Position numbers and translations under genes: made by a program. From assembly GCA_963678705.1 (NCBI GenBank), contig OY783218.1, positions 3,296,152-3,360,151 on the forward strand: a DNA stretch of 64,000 nucleotides. The letters run 5' to 3'. Shown here one piece after another: positions 12,701 to 28,600 of the stretch. The stretch comes from Panorpa germanica. Taxonomy: Eukaryota > Arthropoda > Insecta > Mecoptera > Panorpidae. Below the pieces are notes generated by a model. It was given only the letters and a program-made list of their open reading frames with translations. It was not told where the DNA came from and made no database searches. Numbering within the stretch: the first letter of the stretch is position 1; the number at the start of each line of letters is the position of its first letter.

Positions 12701-13685
12701 TTCCGGAATCAATTTTTCTGGTTATGTCATGACCATCTAATAAATTTTCACAACTTTCTCTTAATTCCTTAATTTCATCCAAGTTTTTAATGCGACTGGA
12801 ATTTATTTTTCCGCAGGAACATTTATGATCATCGACATCCCAGCAAGAGGTCGGCTGCCATTTTGTGCCATACATGCAAGAAAATCCGCCTTGATTACTT
12901 CTTTGTGTGTCTGGCTTTATTTCTGGAGTGCTTGTCAACATCTTAGAATTTTTACAGTCGTGCTTACACAGTCCAATGGTCTCGCATTGGTCTGGTAGTT
13001 GAGGATGGCTATTCGGATCGGACATATTTGTTTTTCCTCTATTTAATGGTGGTGTGAAACATTCTAACGAACTTCTCCTGGTTTCTTGGTTGGTATTGGT
13101 ATTTTCTGGTTGGGAATTTTTCGATTTATCTTTACATACATTTCTTTGTAGACTTGGACTTCCTGGACAACTTTCTATTAATCTTTGTTGTGATGTATTT
13201 TTAACGGATGCTGCACATTTATCTAATAAGCGGTCATTTCCAAGTTTACTTGCCAGGGTCATCATCTCAGCGTTACTGTTTTCATCATTCTTTTCCAATT
13301 GTACTTTATCCAGGAGGTAGTAACATCTGGTGATGTCTTCTAAACGTTCTCGAGAAGTTTCTAGTCGGTCGTTATAGCTACGCAAATGTTGTTTTAGTGT
13401 GCGGGCGGTGTCCTTGAGATTTGAGCACTTGTTAGCTTCTTCAAAAAGATCACTTCCTCTGTCTAAATGGCGCTGTAACGTATAATAGTTATTAGATTTA
13501 TATAATAGGTTTGTTATAAGGCTTAAGATGAAATAACAAGACATATAAATACCATAGAAATAAAATAAAACTGTTCAAATTCCTGTTCTTGTTTCTTGAT
13601 ATCCTCAATATCGCCTGCGTGCAAGTGAAGTGCGCAAAACTTTTGCAGAGTCTCCTCTCCAGATTTACGAATCCATGAAAGTACC
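9717..13685 (-). CDS. PLEKHG4: RhoGEF 3' exon cluster: spectrin-like end, linker, DH, PH and tail
   Basis: Ten exons: 13553-13685, 12505-13472, 12266-12424, 11855-12194, 11543-11782, 11325-11471, 11036-11249, 10837-10953, 10449-10739 and 9717-9958. All join in phase to 949 residues. Residues 1-65 finish a spectrin-like helix (VLSWIRKSGEETLQKF). Residues 70-410 are a Ser/Asn/Cys-rich linker. The DH domain runs from about 420 to 600, with first helix MREMIQTERDYVKSLDYI and the hallmark YLLKPVQRMGKYALLLQQLM. The PH domain is about 615-735, with VFLFEELILFSKA and the closing tryptophan helix NKAWTEEISQLL. The tail is serine-rich (SVSSISSGGES). The 12424 start is preferred because the open frame upstream of it meets stops and only this acceptor (CTTCTAG) fits the phase. 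Confidence 0.88.
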
Positions 13686-16600
13686 TGCAACAATAAAAAA
13701 TAAAATATGAAATACACATAAATCAATATTTTGTCAAATTAAGCGAGATAGAGGCAAATGAAGTATTATTAAAATACGTTTATTTGGCCTCTTTTAAATA
13801 GATTCCTAGTCAAATTCAATTATTATATATCAGCAGCGTAATAAGGCGAATTCTGGCAGATTTGTCAAGTTAAGATGCTTTCTTTGCAGTGGAAAATTAA
13901 GTAGGTGGAGTAATTCACCTGTCTCTTTCTTCCCTTCATCATACATATTTCACCTTCCATCCCTAATCTCTGTTATAATTCCTACTCACTTTACCGCTGC
14001 AATAAAGTGTCACATATAATAATAGACGCATTGATGCTTGCGGTACTGAATTCGTTTAATACGAAGCGTGCAATGATTTCGCGTACCTTTAGACTACTTG
14101 CATCCACAATTAATTTTCTTGTATTTGGAGACAGTCAACAAAGGTCTAAGCGCGAATTTATTCATTGAAGATTAGATATTCATATTCAGTACATCTGCAA
14201 CAAACTGACTCTGATAGGTATCTCCATCTGCGTGCAGTTCGAATGCCTCAAAGCATTAGGTTAGCTGCACGCTGCATGTTGCATTACATTACATTTGTCT
14301 TGGAGTGACTGTCATCTACGTGCAGTGTCCAGTAAATATTATGCACATGCGCATGCAACACGGCCCCATGTATCTACCATTTACCATGTGACATACTTTC
14401 TGTGCTTGGTAGTTGTCTTCGGGGTGTTGTGTAACCCAGTTCTTCTTATTTGAACTATTTAGAATTCAGAAAAAGTCATAAATTGATTGTAACCATGTTT
14501 TTCTATCTAATATATGGCGCATTACATTTTAAAACACGTTACAACAATATTTATTTATCAAACACTAAATGTGGCTATTATTATATGCATGTACAACTAC
14601 TTATCACGCGAGAAAGACATTGCGGAAATTTTTATCGGCTTTATACAATATATTATATGATGTTTGTTTGTATGTCACTACGGGCAAAACTCGATTTTTA
14701 AACTATTTTCTGATTTGTATAAAATATTACGTTAAATAATACATAACCCTACGTTTTTTGTTTAGAGGATTAGAGTTTCTTTTTTTAAAAATGCGTAGCA
14801 TAAGTAATGCATTAAAAAGGAAAATAATCTTATCTTCTTCTTAATATAATATATATAAATTACGTGTCACGTTGTTCCTCCGCGATGGACTCCTAAACTA
14901 CTTAACCGATTTTAATCAAATTTGTACACCGTGTGCAGTTTGATCCAACTTGAAAGATAGGATAGCTTACATCTCAATTTATGATTGCAATATTAACTTA
15001 TTGCAAATTATTTGTCTATTAATTATTATGACATCTGGCGACGATGATGGCGACATCTGTTGACTAGATTGAGTAAATATTCTGTTGACTAGATTGAGTA
15101 AATATTCAATAGATGGCGCTATGTAATGTAATATGACAAAAACGTTAGTCACAGCAATGCGTGGCCGGGACAGCTAGTTTAATATATAGTTTAATGAATG
15201 AAAGCATGGGACACTTAATAGTTTGTAGAGTTTTGTTGCTTTAATTTTTCAATGCCTTTAAATAACTTTTTTAATTGTTATATCTTCTATAATATTGAGA
15301 TTACTGATAAATACTTGACTTTCAAAGGCGACCTTTTCGGATCCGTGGGCACTGGGCGCGCACTGATCCGCCTCTGTGAAATACTAAATAAAGAATACTC
15401 TTTACAGCTCCAAGTACGTTGCTGGCGAGAACTTGAAAACGTTTGGCTTGGGGATATGTTCTTGTTTCCTAATTTCGCTTACAAGCCCCCGGCTAATCTG
15501 AAGTATGGCATTAAATGTAAGAATTCATTATGTGGAACATCACGGTTGCAATAATGAAAATTAAAATAATAATCATAACGTATTGATTTTATAAATAAAT
15601 TTATATACGAGTGGCGAATCTTGTGACTAGCGGAGCCACCTGGCACGCGAGCCGTGAATTACTTTTTAATGCTGAGAAGATGAGTAATCATAATCATAAA
15701 TAATAAATAATAATGAACTGCGAAATTATGAGTACTTGCAGTGTTATTCAGAATAATGTCTTAATAATGTTAAAAATTTATTGATTTAGTAGGTTTAAAC
15801 TTGTCTAATGGTCATTTAATAAAGATCGATGTGAATCTAATGCTTCGTACAGATTGGTGCGACATAAACATGCGACATACAACATTTATATATTTTCATT
15901 CATAAGTTGACATTATTTAGACATGAGTGTACTAAATGTATTGTACTTTTAACGTACAGACTAGTGCGACATAAACAGGCGACACTAATTAAACCCTTAC
16001 TTATGTTATTTTTAAAAATTCTTTGTAGTACTTTTATGAAACAAAAATGTTTCAAAGTAAAGTCGGAACATCAAAGACATTACGGTTTTGAATGTGATCT
16101 CGAACAAAAGGGTCGAGTATCTACTCAGTCTTCAGTATAATCTCATTGTGCGTTGACGTTTCTTTTTAGTTGTGTTTAGTAAATAAATATTTGAATTTCA
16201 TTTCAAATTTTTGTTCCATTTTTAAATTGAAATATTTAACTCGTTCTATATTAATTTGACATATAACAACAAATAATTTTTCATATAAACTGACTAAAAG
16301 AATTTATTTTTTCAACAAAATATAAAATATTTTCAATTTATTCGTTAGTTGACCAATTTTTTTTTCAAAATTTGGGAATTTTTTTTTAGATTTGTAAATT
16401 AGGTGCCAAAGTTAGCATACAAAATTTCAACTTGCTAGCACAATTTTTACTCTCGGCAAAAACCGGCCCCGTGCCCCTAAATAGAATTTTTGAATTTTGA
16501 ATTTCTTTTTCTTAATATGATATTTAATTATTATACAATCCAAAATTTGAGCTTTCTCCAAAGTTTCCTACCGGGCCCCCGAAATTTTCCCGCGGCCCTT

Positions 16601-19600
16601 CTATAAATTTTTGAATTTCTAAATTTTGAAATATGTTCGCATTAAATAGCATAATACACATGCAAAATTTCAACTTTCTATCTGTTACGAATTAAAAGTT
16701 ATACAGGAAAAAGTAATTTTTTTTTCCAGTTTTTCCAAAATTACAGGTTTCCAGGGAATTCAAGGAAAAATCCAAAGACGCCAAAAGTCTTAGAATTTTT
16801 TTCGGACACATATAAGAATTTAAGTATGTAAGAATATAAATATACACTTGGAACATTATAATATAGGATTATTAGGTATTACATTAAAGATTCATTTGAT
16901 TACGTAAGGTAACATTCATGTTTTGTATGTATCGGGTCCAAATATTTACCAGATTTTATAAAGCCAGAATTTTACTGAAATTTATACAAATTTGAAAGAA
17001 GAAAGCGATTGATTATTGATAGTTCTAACCGAGGGAACAGAACATTTTGAAGTAACTTCAAAATATGCAAATATTGACCATCTAAATTTAATTCAATTGT
17101 AATTATCTAATTTGAAAGTAAAACAAGTGATTTTGTTATTATATTTATTTTTATAATTAAAATTAAATATAAAACGTCATATCCCGTTACTTTTACAAAC
17201 AATAACTATTAAAATTATTATCTATTATAACAATTCAATATAAATAATAACAACAATAAAAAGTAATAGCAAATTCCACACATTAAGGAATTAATGATTT
17301 GATTGTTCTAGTAATTAAAAATCACAGCGACTCGACAACTCTTTGCCCCGCGGCTGCCCCCAGGTGTCTGCAGAAAAACTTTTATTTTTATTAGCAACAA
17401 ATTACCTATAAACATAACCCAAACAATTAATTATATCTACGTTTGTTTTTGACATTTAGAAGTCAATTGTTGTTATAGTTAACAGTCAATACAATTCGAT
17501 TGTGATCTCAACATATCGAACTATCAATTACTTTCTTCACCTGTCAATCAAAAATCGAATCAAATCAAATTGAGGGAAGGGACCGGTAATAATTCACATA
17601 TATTGGCTGTCCGCTGTCTGTCGGCGAAATATTGCTATTGGGATTAACACGTCCATGTTTCGTTTGCTAATGAATCGAAGCATTAATTGCTGATTTAGTG
17701 ATAAGGACCAGTTTGCTAATATTTATTAACCATAACAAACATTGATTAACCTTTGCTAATCATTAGCATAATTAAGCTGTTCAAACTTAAAATTGTGACG
17801 TCAGAAAACAACATTTTAAAGGTAAAAGTGTATAGAAATTAATGTAGTCCGCGTAGTATAAAATCGTGTTATACAAAAGCTAGGAACACTTACGGAAAAT
17901 GAAATATATGATAAGATTGCAAAGAAAAGTTTACAGTCCGCATTTTCCAATCACCAATCTACACAATAAATATAAAATTAAAGTAGGTGTGGTCTTAATT
18001 ATTTCTATTTATCATTAATAAGTAATATGTGACTTTTAACAATATTTTTAATAAACTGGATACACATAAAACTTCCTAAAGTTTCTATTAAAAATGTTAT
18101 AAATATTTTTAACAGTGTAGTGTTGCACGAACGAATGCTTATTGAGAAGTTTAATAATATCGAAAGATTGAATTTTTGTAATGGGCTTGTGTCCTCATTT
18201 TTTAGTGGTCGATTTTTCAATTGTTGATTGAAATTGATGTTAATAAATGTGTATTGGCGTGTCTATTTTATTAAATATCTAAATGTTGATGGAGATATAG
18301 CAATTAAAAGTTTGAATTGTAGTTTTAGCGCTAGAAATGATCGCCCATATTTGTATGACGTGAAATGCATTTTAACGTCAGTTATTTGTTGAGTAGGTCA
18401 GTGCTGTGGTAATGTTCTGTAGCTGTTGGTAGTCAAATAATCAAGTCAAATCAAAGAATAATAAGTTTTTATTTTATTTCACCCTGCTAAGGCATACATA
18501 ATATTGGAATTTGAGTGTTCCTTGAAATAGCTGTAAATAATATTTGACATTTTGATATATAAATACATATAGCAGAGATTTATGAGCTGTAAGGTTGGTA
18601 ACCTTACACAAGGATTGTGATGTCACATGCACTTGGAATGTGTACAACGTTGAATCAATCCCTTTAATAATTAAAGAGACAAAATGACTTTTTTAATTGT
18701 TAATATCTCTTAACATATAAGGAGTTATTAAAAAATAATTGAACATTTGAGGTTTTAGTAACCCACTTTATAAATATATAGTACACTTTTATAAAAATTA
18801 AGACATAGGACACAAGCCCATTCCGTGTTTAAACTTAAATGCACTAGAATCCTTGGAAGAGGTTAAGAAGCACGCTTTTGTTTTTCACGTTACACTTCTC
18901 TGATTGTTTATGTTTAAGTAGTTCATTCACTCGTTCCTTTGTGTCTTTAAGATGCATCATTCTTTAAAATTAGAGCAGCCCAAACTATCACTGACCGCAT
19001 ATCACAGCGTGTGTTGATGATGCTGATCAAATGAGAGTGATTTTGAGTGCTATATTCTCGCTGCAGGCTGGTAGACATAGACAACACGTGTGTGTGTGTG
19101 TTTGTGGCTTTCTGCAGAAGATAAATCTGACATGCCTCAGAATTCTATGATAACGGTATCCACATAATTATAGTAGTGAAAATCGCAGTAGTGCCACCTG
19201 CCAGTGTCGAATCAATTCTATTGTTTGCATTTAATTTTTGTAGATATTTTTATATAAGTTACGAAGCTGGTATTAACTTTGGGTTTGTTATTTTTACTAA
19301 TTACTAAAAATTAGATTGGTAATCGTCAGTATGTTCATAATATGCCATGTACAAAACGGAAGCATGGCTTAACGCAATCCGGATTTGTATTCGTATAGAG
19401 TGGCCAGTATAGCATATTCAGCACAAGCAGCTAATTAACTTGGTATGAGAGTCGAATATGCGTTGTGTATTTTCTATTTGTTTCGAGAGGCGGGACAATA
19501 AAGTTTTGTTCCGACACAGTACAGTCGCCATCATGCGTTGGAACAGTGAGTTTGCCGTTGAGGCCTACTTTTCGAGCGAATGTTCTGTGATTATAACCCA

Positions 19601-22600
19601 GCGCGCCTTTCGGAATCGCTTTAATTTAGCCCCGTTTGCCGCTGTCCCAGACCGAAAATCAATTGTTACGTGGGCTACTACGTTCAGACAAACTGTAAGG
19701 CTACAAGACGAAGAACTGGAGTCCCTCGGCCCATTAGATCACCTGAGAGTATTGAGATAGTGAGAGATTCAATGTTGCGATCACATTGCGAAAAATGCGT
19801 CTGCTCTTGGACTTTCCGATCATTCTGTGAGGAGAATTCTTCACGCTAGAAATCGGTTTACACAGTGTACGGAGAATGGGGGACGTCACCTAACTGATTT
19901 GATCTTCGAAACTAACTAAAACAAAACTTGAATGTGCCTACATTATAAAGAACAAATAAAAATTTTCCGATTCATACAATGGGTTTATTAAGTTTTGAAA
20001 AAAAGAAGTTATGCTGCCGCATCCTGTATAAACGCCAATATACATTTATTAACATCAATTTCAATCAACCAAAAATCAAACATTAGTACATACCAAAGGA
20101 ATGTACTAATTTTATTTGACTCTCTGAGTGCCCTATTGGCCATAGAAACCCTATATACCAACCACCCAATAATTCAAACCATTCACCGTCTCATTCACAA
20201 CCTCCACATCAAGCAAATAGAAACTCAATTTTTATGGATTCCCTCTCACACCGGTATCACACGAATTGAACAAGTTGATCATTATGCTAAAGATATGCAA
20301 TTTATTCAGGACACATTCCAAAAGAAACAACAATTACATGTTCAGATCTAAAGAACAAAATCAAAAATATAATAAATTGTTCATGGCAAAAAGAATGGAG
20401 TGAAGAAAGTGATAACAAATTAAGGGAAGTAAAGCCATTAATTTGTAAACAAGAATTACCAGATGGAATAAATAGAAGGCTGGAAGTAGTAATATGTAGA
20501 CTCATGATAGGCCATACAAATTATACTCATACCTACATATTTAAAAAAGAACCACAACCAATATGTGAACAATGCAATATCTTACTAACAGTAAAGCATA
20601 TTATTTTCCACTGCTCAAAATACTCGTCGCTCAGACAAGAATATAATATACCTCAAGAATATGGACTGATATATAAAAGTTTATAAACAAAACAAACTTA
20701 ATTTCTTTATTTTAAATATATTTATAAATTGTAAATTATAAATTATAAATTACGAGTTATGTATTATAAATAATTGTATATGTAATTTTAGGTGCTAATA
20801 ACTTTTAAAAGTTGATGCACAAATAAAAAAAAAAAAAAAAAAAATAGTGTTGTATTTCATTTAGTAAAAACAATAACCAGGTAAACTCAAAACGAATCAT
20901 GGGATGATCTCTTTGCCAGACATGTAAACAAGACCATAAATGGAACATAATGGCTCCATAGGTCAAACCATGTCAAATTATGTGTAATAGTTAAAGTAAG
21001 AACGTTTTCCATACGCAACAAGTTATTGATCGTTGGAGTTCCGTCCCTGCTTAGATCCAATGATCTTAGATCCATGTGGTCCATGTCCAGCAGGTGATTG
21101 ATCTACACGGTAGATTGCCACCAAAGTCTGACATTCGCCATGTTCTGAACTTTGATGATTTGCAAAGATAATCAAAGGAATCGTTGTTTGTTCATTTACA
21201 ACGACTCTCATCTAATGTACGTACATTGTTTATAAAATGCAAGTCTGAGAGAGTAATTAACAGTAATTACAACCGAGATGCGCTGACGGTCTAATGACTT
21301 GTAACAGCGTACCGTATAATATACTGGAGAAGGTACATTAGAAATGGCGAACGGCCATCTGGCTAGCGAAATACAAGAACATATCTAATGTCCAGTGACA
21401 GAAGACATGACGAGACTTTCATTTGTGTCAATGATTGGAAATATTGGAAACAGATCGCCAGCAAAAAACTAATTGACAGATTAAAAGAACAATTATAGCT
21501 AAACATACTCCATATACTCCAAATTAGGAACAATTATTTACACGGTTTATTTCATTTGATCCGCTAAACATACTTACGTGTGGTTAATGTTTATCTAACA
21601 TAACAAAAGCTACGTGTAACGTAAACAGTTCTAGGTAATGTACATCTTGTTGAAAAATAAATGTACCTTTTAGCGCATTAAGACCGTCCCAACACGGGTC
21701 GGCTGATTGCAAACTCTAAGTTTCCAACGAAAACGAGCCGTTGTTTCGTGACTCTATAGAATTTTTAACAATAGCATAATAGGGGATTTTATTGTGTCGT
21801 ATTATGAAGTATTTGTATGTATGTATGTATTTAAATACTTTTGAAAAGTATTTGTGCATATCTCTACTCATGATGTTCGCCATCAAAAGCATGCAACGTA
21901 ATTGCTCTGCGACATAGAACCACAGTCGCTAAAAACCAATTTCAAATCAGTTTTTTTTCATTCGTGCTGTGTGCGTTCTCTCACTCACAACACAGTTCCA
22001 TTCTCATTCGGTTCGTGTAGATTCGGAGCTCGCGTTTGCAATCAGTCGACCCATGTGCGGACGGCCTAATTATGTCACATGCCAAAGAGTGGGGGAGGAG
22101 ATCCATAAATTGTGACAATTGAGGATGGGATAAACATGTAATCTAAAATATTAAAACTACTAAAAAGTACCACAACGAAATGAACGTTATATAAGTAAGT
22201 TATTTTGAAGTTTAAAATTGTTTGTTTGTTGAATACTATCTGTTATCTCAAACTGAACGACCTTAAGAAAAGACCTGGTAGAGACTAGGTACTTTTTTGT
22301 TGGGAAATAGCAAATTGTTTTTGTGTGAAATTCTAAAATTGAAATTACCATACTAGGCTGCTAATGATATTTATTCCAACGTCTAAACGCACTCGTAAGA
22401 ACCTGAAGGAAAACCCGACAACGAATTATTGAAATATAGATATGCAATATGGAATTCCACAAAGAATAACGAATTATGAATTTCTAACGTGCCCTTTAGT
22501 AAACTAACAACATTTATTAGGAACACATTTTTAAGAATCATAATATCTTTAAAAAAAAAGTCATTTTTAAGGATTAAATGTTTTAGAATAGTTACAAAAT

Positions 22601-25600
22601 ATGGTAATAAAATAAGAGTTTTTCTTAAGTACAACATGGTAATATTTTGTATTTTATTTAATTTTTAATATAAACTTAACATTGTAAATTCGCGAAATAA
22701 TTAATAAGAATAAAAATATAATATGGAATTTAGAAGTGATGTTTTCTTGCTCAGATCTCAAATTAGAATGCTACTCAGTTTAGAAATAGAATTATTTTGA
22801 GATTAAAGTTAGAATGAAATGAGTTACTTGAAGAATCTTCTTCTGCAAGTTAGGTACCAACAAACCAAGGATACGGATCTTAAAATATAAACTAACTAGC
22901 TGTGCCTAACGTAGCGCCATCTATTGAATATTTACTCAATCTAGTCAACAGATTTCGATTTACTCAACAGAATATTTACTCAATCTAGTCAACAGATGTC
23001 GCCATCATCGTCGCCCGATGTCATATGTCATATACAGATAATTAATAGACAAATAATTAGCAATAAGATAAATAAATTGAGATGTAAGGTATCCTATCTT
23101 TCAAGTTGGGTTAAACTGCACACGGTGTACAAATTACATTAAAATCGGTTAAGTAGTTTAGGAGTCCATAGCGGACAACACAGTGACACGTAATTTATAT
23201 ATATTAAGATTCTAATTTTTAGAAATTTTTAAAAATATAGAAAAACATTTTAATTCGTAAAAAACTCCCTTCAGTAGATAGAGCATTAAATTCTTCCTAA
23301 TGAGAGATATAAAATTAGTAGGTCACCATCGGCATCGTTTGCCCGTCTCATCTTTTCAATTAGCTAATTAGTGACATGGTCAGACATTAATTTACCGGCG
23401 GGCGTTAACTTGATGAATGAAACTTAATAATCGATTAAATATTAATTACCAACAATTATTACGAATAAAAACTACTAACAAGAATACATCACGTTTATTA
23501 ATAAGCAATTTATGGGCCCTTTGTTGACTGTATTCGTATCATAATGAAGAATGAATAATGGACCGACCATCCATTATCATGGGATACCAAATATCTTATT
23601 AAAGAAGCGGAGAGTTTCAGACTGTGACTTTGCAAAAATTTCGTAAACTGTAATTGTGTTGATCTTTTTTTTTATGATGTGTTTTTTTTGACATAATCAA
23701 AAACGATACATTTTTGTAACTTTCTCATTTAACACATAACAAAAGCGTGAATCAAAATGTGAGAATGAATTGAACGGTCGGCGTGCGTGTGTGCTGTCAT
23801 GTACATTCCAATTCTATAATAGCCAGAAAAAGCCGTCGTTAAAAAGAGGCAGGCTAATCGTGCATTTTGGGTATGCAGAAACTTTTTACAAATTAAATTT
23901 AACAAATTTTCGGGATTGGTAGCGCGCTATCTTGAAAATAATAGTGTAATCAATTTTTTTGTTTTTTTAGAATACTAAAGGTTCCACAAAAATTTTGTAA
24001 AGTAGATAATGATATTATTTACAACTACTAATTATAAAAATAAACTTTAGATGTGTTATGAATTTGTAACGAACCTGTAGTATATTCTATTTATTACACT
24101 ACTTCACTTTTAGATTTATTTTTGCTTTTAACTTTTTTATTATAGAAGTTACAACAAATTTTTTTTAATAAAAGTTGTAAACAATATTATTTTACAAAAT
24201 TTTGTGGAGGTATAATTTTCGGGATAAACAAAAAAAATGATTATTGCCTAATTTTCAATATGGCAGTTGAATGGCGCCTTCCACTACGAAAATTCAAATT
24301 TAAAACCAGGTTTGGTGAAAAACGAGTATGGAGGAAATACTAAAATATCCGAGGTGGCCAGTGTGCCTAGTCATAGACAGGTTATGGCATAAAGCGGGGT
24401 TTAGGTAGTTTAGTAGTAGTAAAGTTTAGGTAGTAATAATAATAATGAAATGTAAATAGACAAAATGTAAATAAAATAAAGTAAGAAGGGCGAAAAAAGG
24501 ATCGTGGTTCTAAGAAGCCCGTGAAGTATTAAAAAACCAGGTTTGACATTTTTACATGATGAAAACAGAAAATTGATGCATACCCAATATGAACGCTTCG
24601 ATAACAGATTGCCCTGACTATAAGGAATCCACAAATATTTTTGTATAAAAATAATAAAAAAAACTATTTGTTTTTAGACACACTTAAGCCTCATTCACAC
24701 TCACTGTTTTGATATTTAATTTACAGTTTTTATTTAATATTGTAATCTAGATTTCAAGGTTTGGTTTAAGCATTCCTTTTCACATTTGCGTTTTAATTTA
24801 AGTTTAGTTAATTTAGTTGTTGCATCGTTAGTAATATAAATATTGACAGTTCGACAAAATTGTATGTGAAACAATTAAAATTGTTATTTTTAATAACAAT
24901 TGCTAATAGAAATTGTTTTCCCTTCTATATTTTTCAAAAACTAACACTGAACTTCTTTTAAAAGTAAATCCTACTGCATTTTAACAGATTGTCACATTTT
25001 GGAGGTTATAATATAATATAGTTTTTTTTAATGTAATATTTTTAATTTAAAACATTCGATCATGTAGGGTTCTAAAAAAACTAAGAAAACTTCAAAAATA
25101 AATTAAATTAAAAATGATACTGTGAATGACTACGCGTATTGCCATATGCTTAACAATTTAAATTGAATACAAAATAAAATTAAAGTAGTGAATGAGTATG
25201 ATACTTTATTCCCACTCACTGAGTTTTAGTGTTAATTTAAAATTTCAACCTAAAATGTTAGTTAAATTTTTGAAATAAATAGAAATAAAATTAGTTATAT
25301 TAAATAAATATTTTACATTAAAAGAGATAGAATTTATTACAAAATAATGTATATTACTGACGCATGATTTTACAAGTTCAAAATTACATTTAAGGTTCAA
25401 ATCTTAAATTAAAACAAAAAACCGTGAGTGGTAATGGGACTTTTTTAATTTTAATGTATTAACATCTATCAATGAGTAAGCGAAAAGCACTGATGTATGC
25501 AGTATGAGAACACACGAGAGAAGTACGAGGCGTGTTTTTTAAGTAAGTACCGTTTTGGAATTAAAAAAAGACGTGCAAAGATATCGCAATAATTTTATTT

Positions 25601-28600
25601 TTACATGAAAGCCTGTACCTTAATCTACTTTTCTACATAATTTCCGTGAATGTTGAGGCACTTGTCATAACGTGGCACCAGTTTTTGAATACCCTCCTCA
25701 TAAAATTCTGCGGCCTGACTTGTTAACCACTGTATCACAACTGTTTTGACTTCGTCATGCGGCCTTTGACTTGCGGCCATCTTTAAATGCTCTCATCCAT
25801 TTCCTTACCATTCCATCACTCATAATGTTTTGTCCGTAAACTTCACAGATCTCACGATGAATATCGATCGGTTTTACGCCTTTAGCACTAAGAAATCGTA
25901 TAACAGCCCGTACTTCACAATCGGCGGGACTCACGATTGTCGGAGGCATCTTAAACACTCAGTAAACAACGTATACAATAAAGAATCAGACTGTAATGGC
26001 GTCAGTGCGTAGACAAGAGATGTAGGTAACCAGCGTGCATGCGCGGAACGCCGACCGTAGCGCTGCAAAGGCGGAATCGCAAAACGGTACTTACTTAAAA
26101 AACTAATTTTAATTTTTCGAGTTCTTACTAATCCCTTAAATAAGGCATTAATTTATAAAAATAATTATTTAAAAAATATCATTAAAAAAATCGAAATACA
26201 AGTAGGATTAACCGGATAAGTTTGTTCCCAAATAAAAATGCCTCGCTCTTGCTCCATTAGCGTTTGGTGACTGTCATAGGCCGGTTCATTACGCATTAAC
26301 CATCGTTGGAATTATAGCAGCGTCTACTTATATAAGAAGGACCTTTCTCTTTGTGTCATTTGGGCGAAGACAAAAAAATTGGATATTTAAATCCTCAATC
26401 TCTATTTATGTATTACATTAACATGATTTTGATTTGCATGTGGCATGTTATCCAAGTTAGAAAAAATTTGGGTTATGTTTTTAGATACAACAGATAAATG
26501 ACCTTCATATTTTAGCAAAGGTCATGGTTATACGATCATATGATTTGTTTACAACAACAAAACAAAGAAAGTTCATTGAAGGTAATTTAACATTGACATT
26601 GATATACTATCGTGATCCATGTTGTAAATAATAATATGTAAAAACAATGTCACATTTTTGATAAACTATTTTTTAGTTATTAGGAGTTGGGCTTCAACCT
26701 TGGGGAACAGTATCCAGGTAGAAAAAGAATCTTAAAATTAGCTTGTAGCAAGCTAACAGGTTTGCAACAGCACTGTGTTACAATACTACCCATGTCACAG
26801 TGGCATCCCCATCAATAGCTTATCCACTCACTCATGTAATATTTTTTACATAAAGTTACGTTTCATTAATTACAGAAGTTTAATATAATTCTTTTAACAT
26901 TGTCATTAAATAAATGTAAAGGAAATTAAAAATTAATTATGTATATAATATTATATAATTTTGCTTAAAAAGCTATAGTGACGTCAGAAAACAAAATTTT
27001 ATTATATTTAATTTAACATTTTATGTAAAAGGTAAACTTTTTAATGTTAAATAAACCTTACGTACACCATATCCAGAAAAAAAATCACGAAAATTCCTCT
27101 ATTTTTCGGCCACGAGACAGTAAACAATTTGGTGAAGTGTCCCTTTTGTGACGTTTCTATCACTATTTTACTTCAATTATAGTTCGCATAAACTTTATCT
27201 TCATTTGTATTCCGACAGATGGGGTGTTTTCGCTATTTGTAGCCGATAAAATAGACATTTCATATGAACGACTTTGAGAAACTGAACTGTAAATGAACAC
27301 CTTCATGACAAAAAAATCATACGCATCTTCATAAAGTGACTTCAAAATGTTTACTGGGAAGAGACAGTAAATAGCTTTAGGTTCTTTCTTCTTAAAATTT
27401 GTTTAGTTTTGGAGTTTAGAATATAAATTTAGAATTAGAAATTAGAATATAATCTGAAATTTCTGAATTTGGAATTAAAAATATAATATTCATTTCGGAA
27501 TTAATAAAAGCCAGTTTAAAAATAAAAGAGCTTTTATGTTATTTTAGTATTTTTTTTTAACATTTCTACTCTATCTCACTCTCTCTAATGCTATCTAACG
27601 TAAACGGTTTTATGAAGTGTACTCCCTTCCCCCTTCATTCCCTTCTTATGTTGAGTCGCCGAGAATTGTAGTTTGTAGAATATATATATTCCGAGAGGTC
27701 GCCAAAAGCGGTTTATTTCATGTCAAAGAATTTTACTCTAAGTGACGGTACCCTGGTTTAGGGTCTTTTAACAAAAACGGTCATTTTAAATCAATAGAAC
27801 AACGCAATATTTCGATGACATTTGGCAGATATTGTGTTCCATTACTAACCTCAGAGTTTCTACTTCGGATAAAAATAAAAATATCATCTCTTTTCACGGA
27901 AATATTGCGTTTTTCTATTGATTTAAAATGACCGCTCTTGTTAAAGGACCCTACATTCGGGTCTTAAAATATAAAGTAACAGAAATTAGCGGTAATTTAT
28001 GTACGCTGTCTGTTCAAAAAATAAGGAGAATTTTCATTTTTCTCAAAAAATATTTATTCGTCTCTAAATAGTATATCGTCTCAAAACGCCGTCCTTTCAT
28101 GGGTCTCTTCAATCTTGGGAACAGGAAAAAGTCGCAGGGGGCCAAATCTGGTGAATACGGTGGCGGAGGCATGATTACGGTGTCGTTTTTGGCCAAAAAA
28201 TTACGAACAAGCAATGACGAGTGAGCAGGTGCATTAACAAACTTCGCTGCCACACGTTTCATGCCAAAATTTCCGAAAAAATTGCATGGCATGAGCCAAC
28301 CGATATGCCGACAGCCTCAGCAACTTCTCTAATAGTGATTCGACGATTCTCCATAACAATTTTCTTCACTTCCTCAACATTTTCATCGGTTGTTGATGTG
28401 CTGGGGCGTCAAGCGCGAGCACATCTTCTCGACCTTCTGTGAAAAGCTTGTACCACTTGTAAACATTTTTTTGGCTTAAAGTAGACTCACCGTATGCCAC
28501 TTTCAACATTTCAAGTGTTTTGGAGGACTTGATTCCATTTTTCACAAAAAATTTTATGCAAACTCTTTGATCCATGTTTTTCCGACAGCAGAAAATCGCC

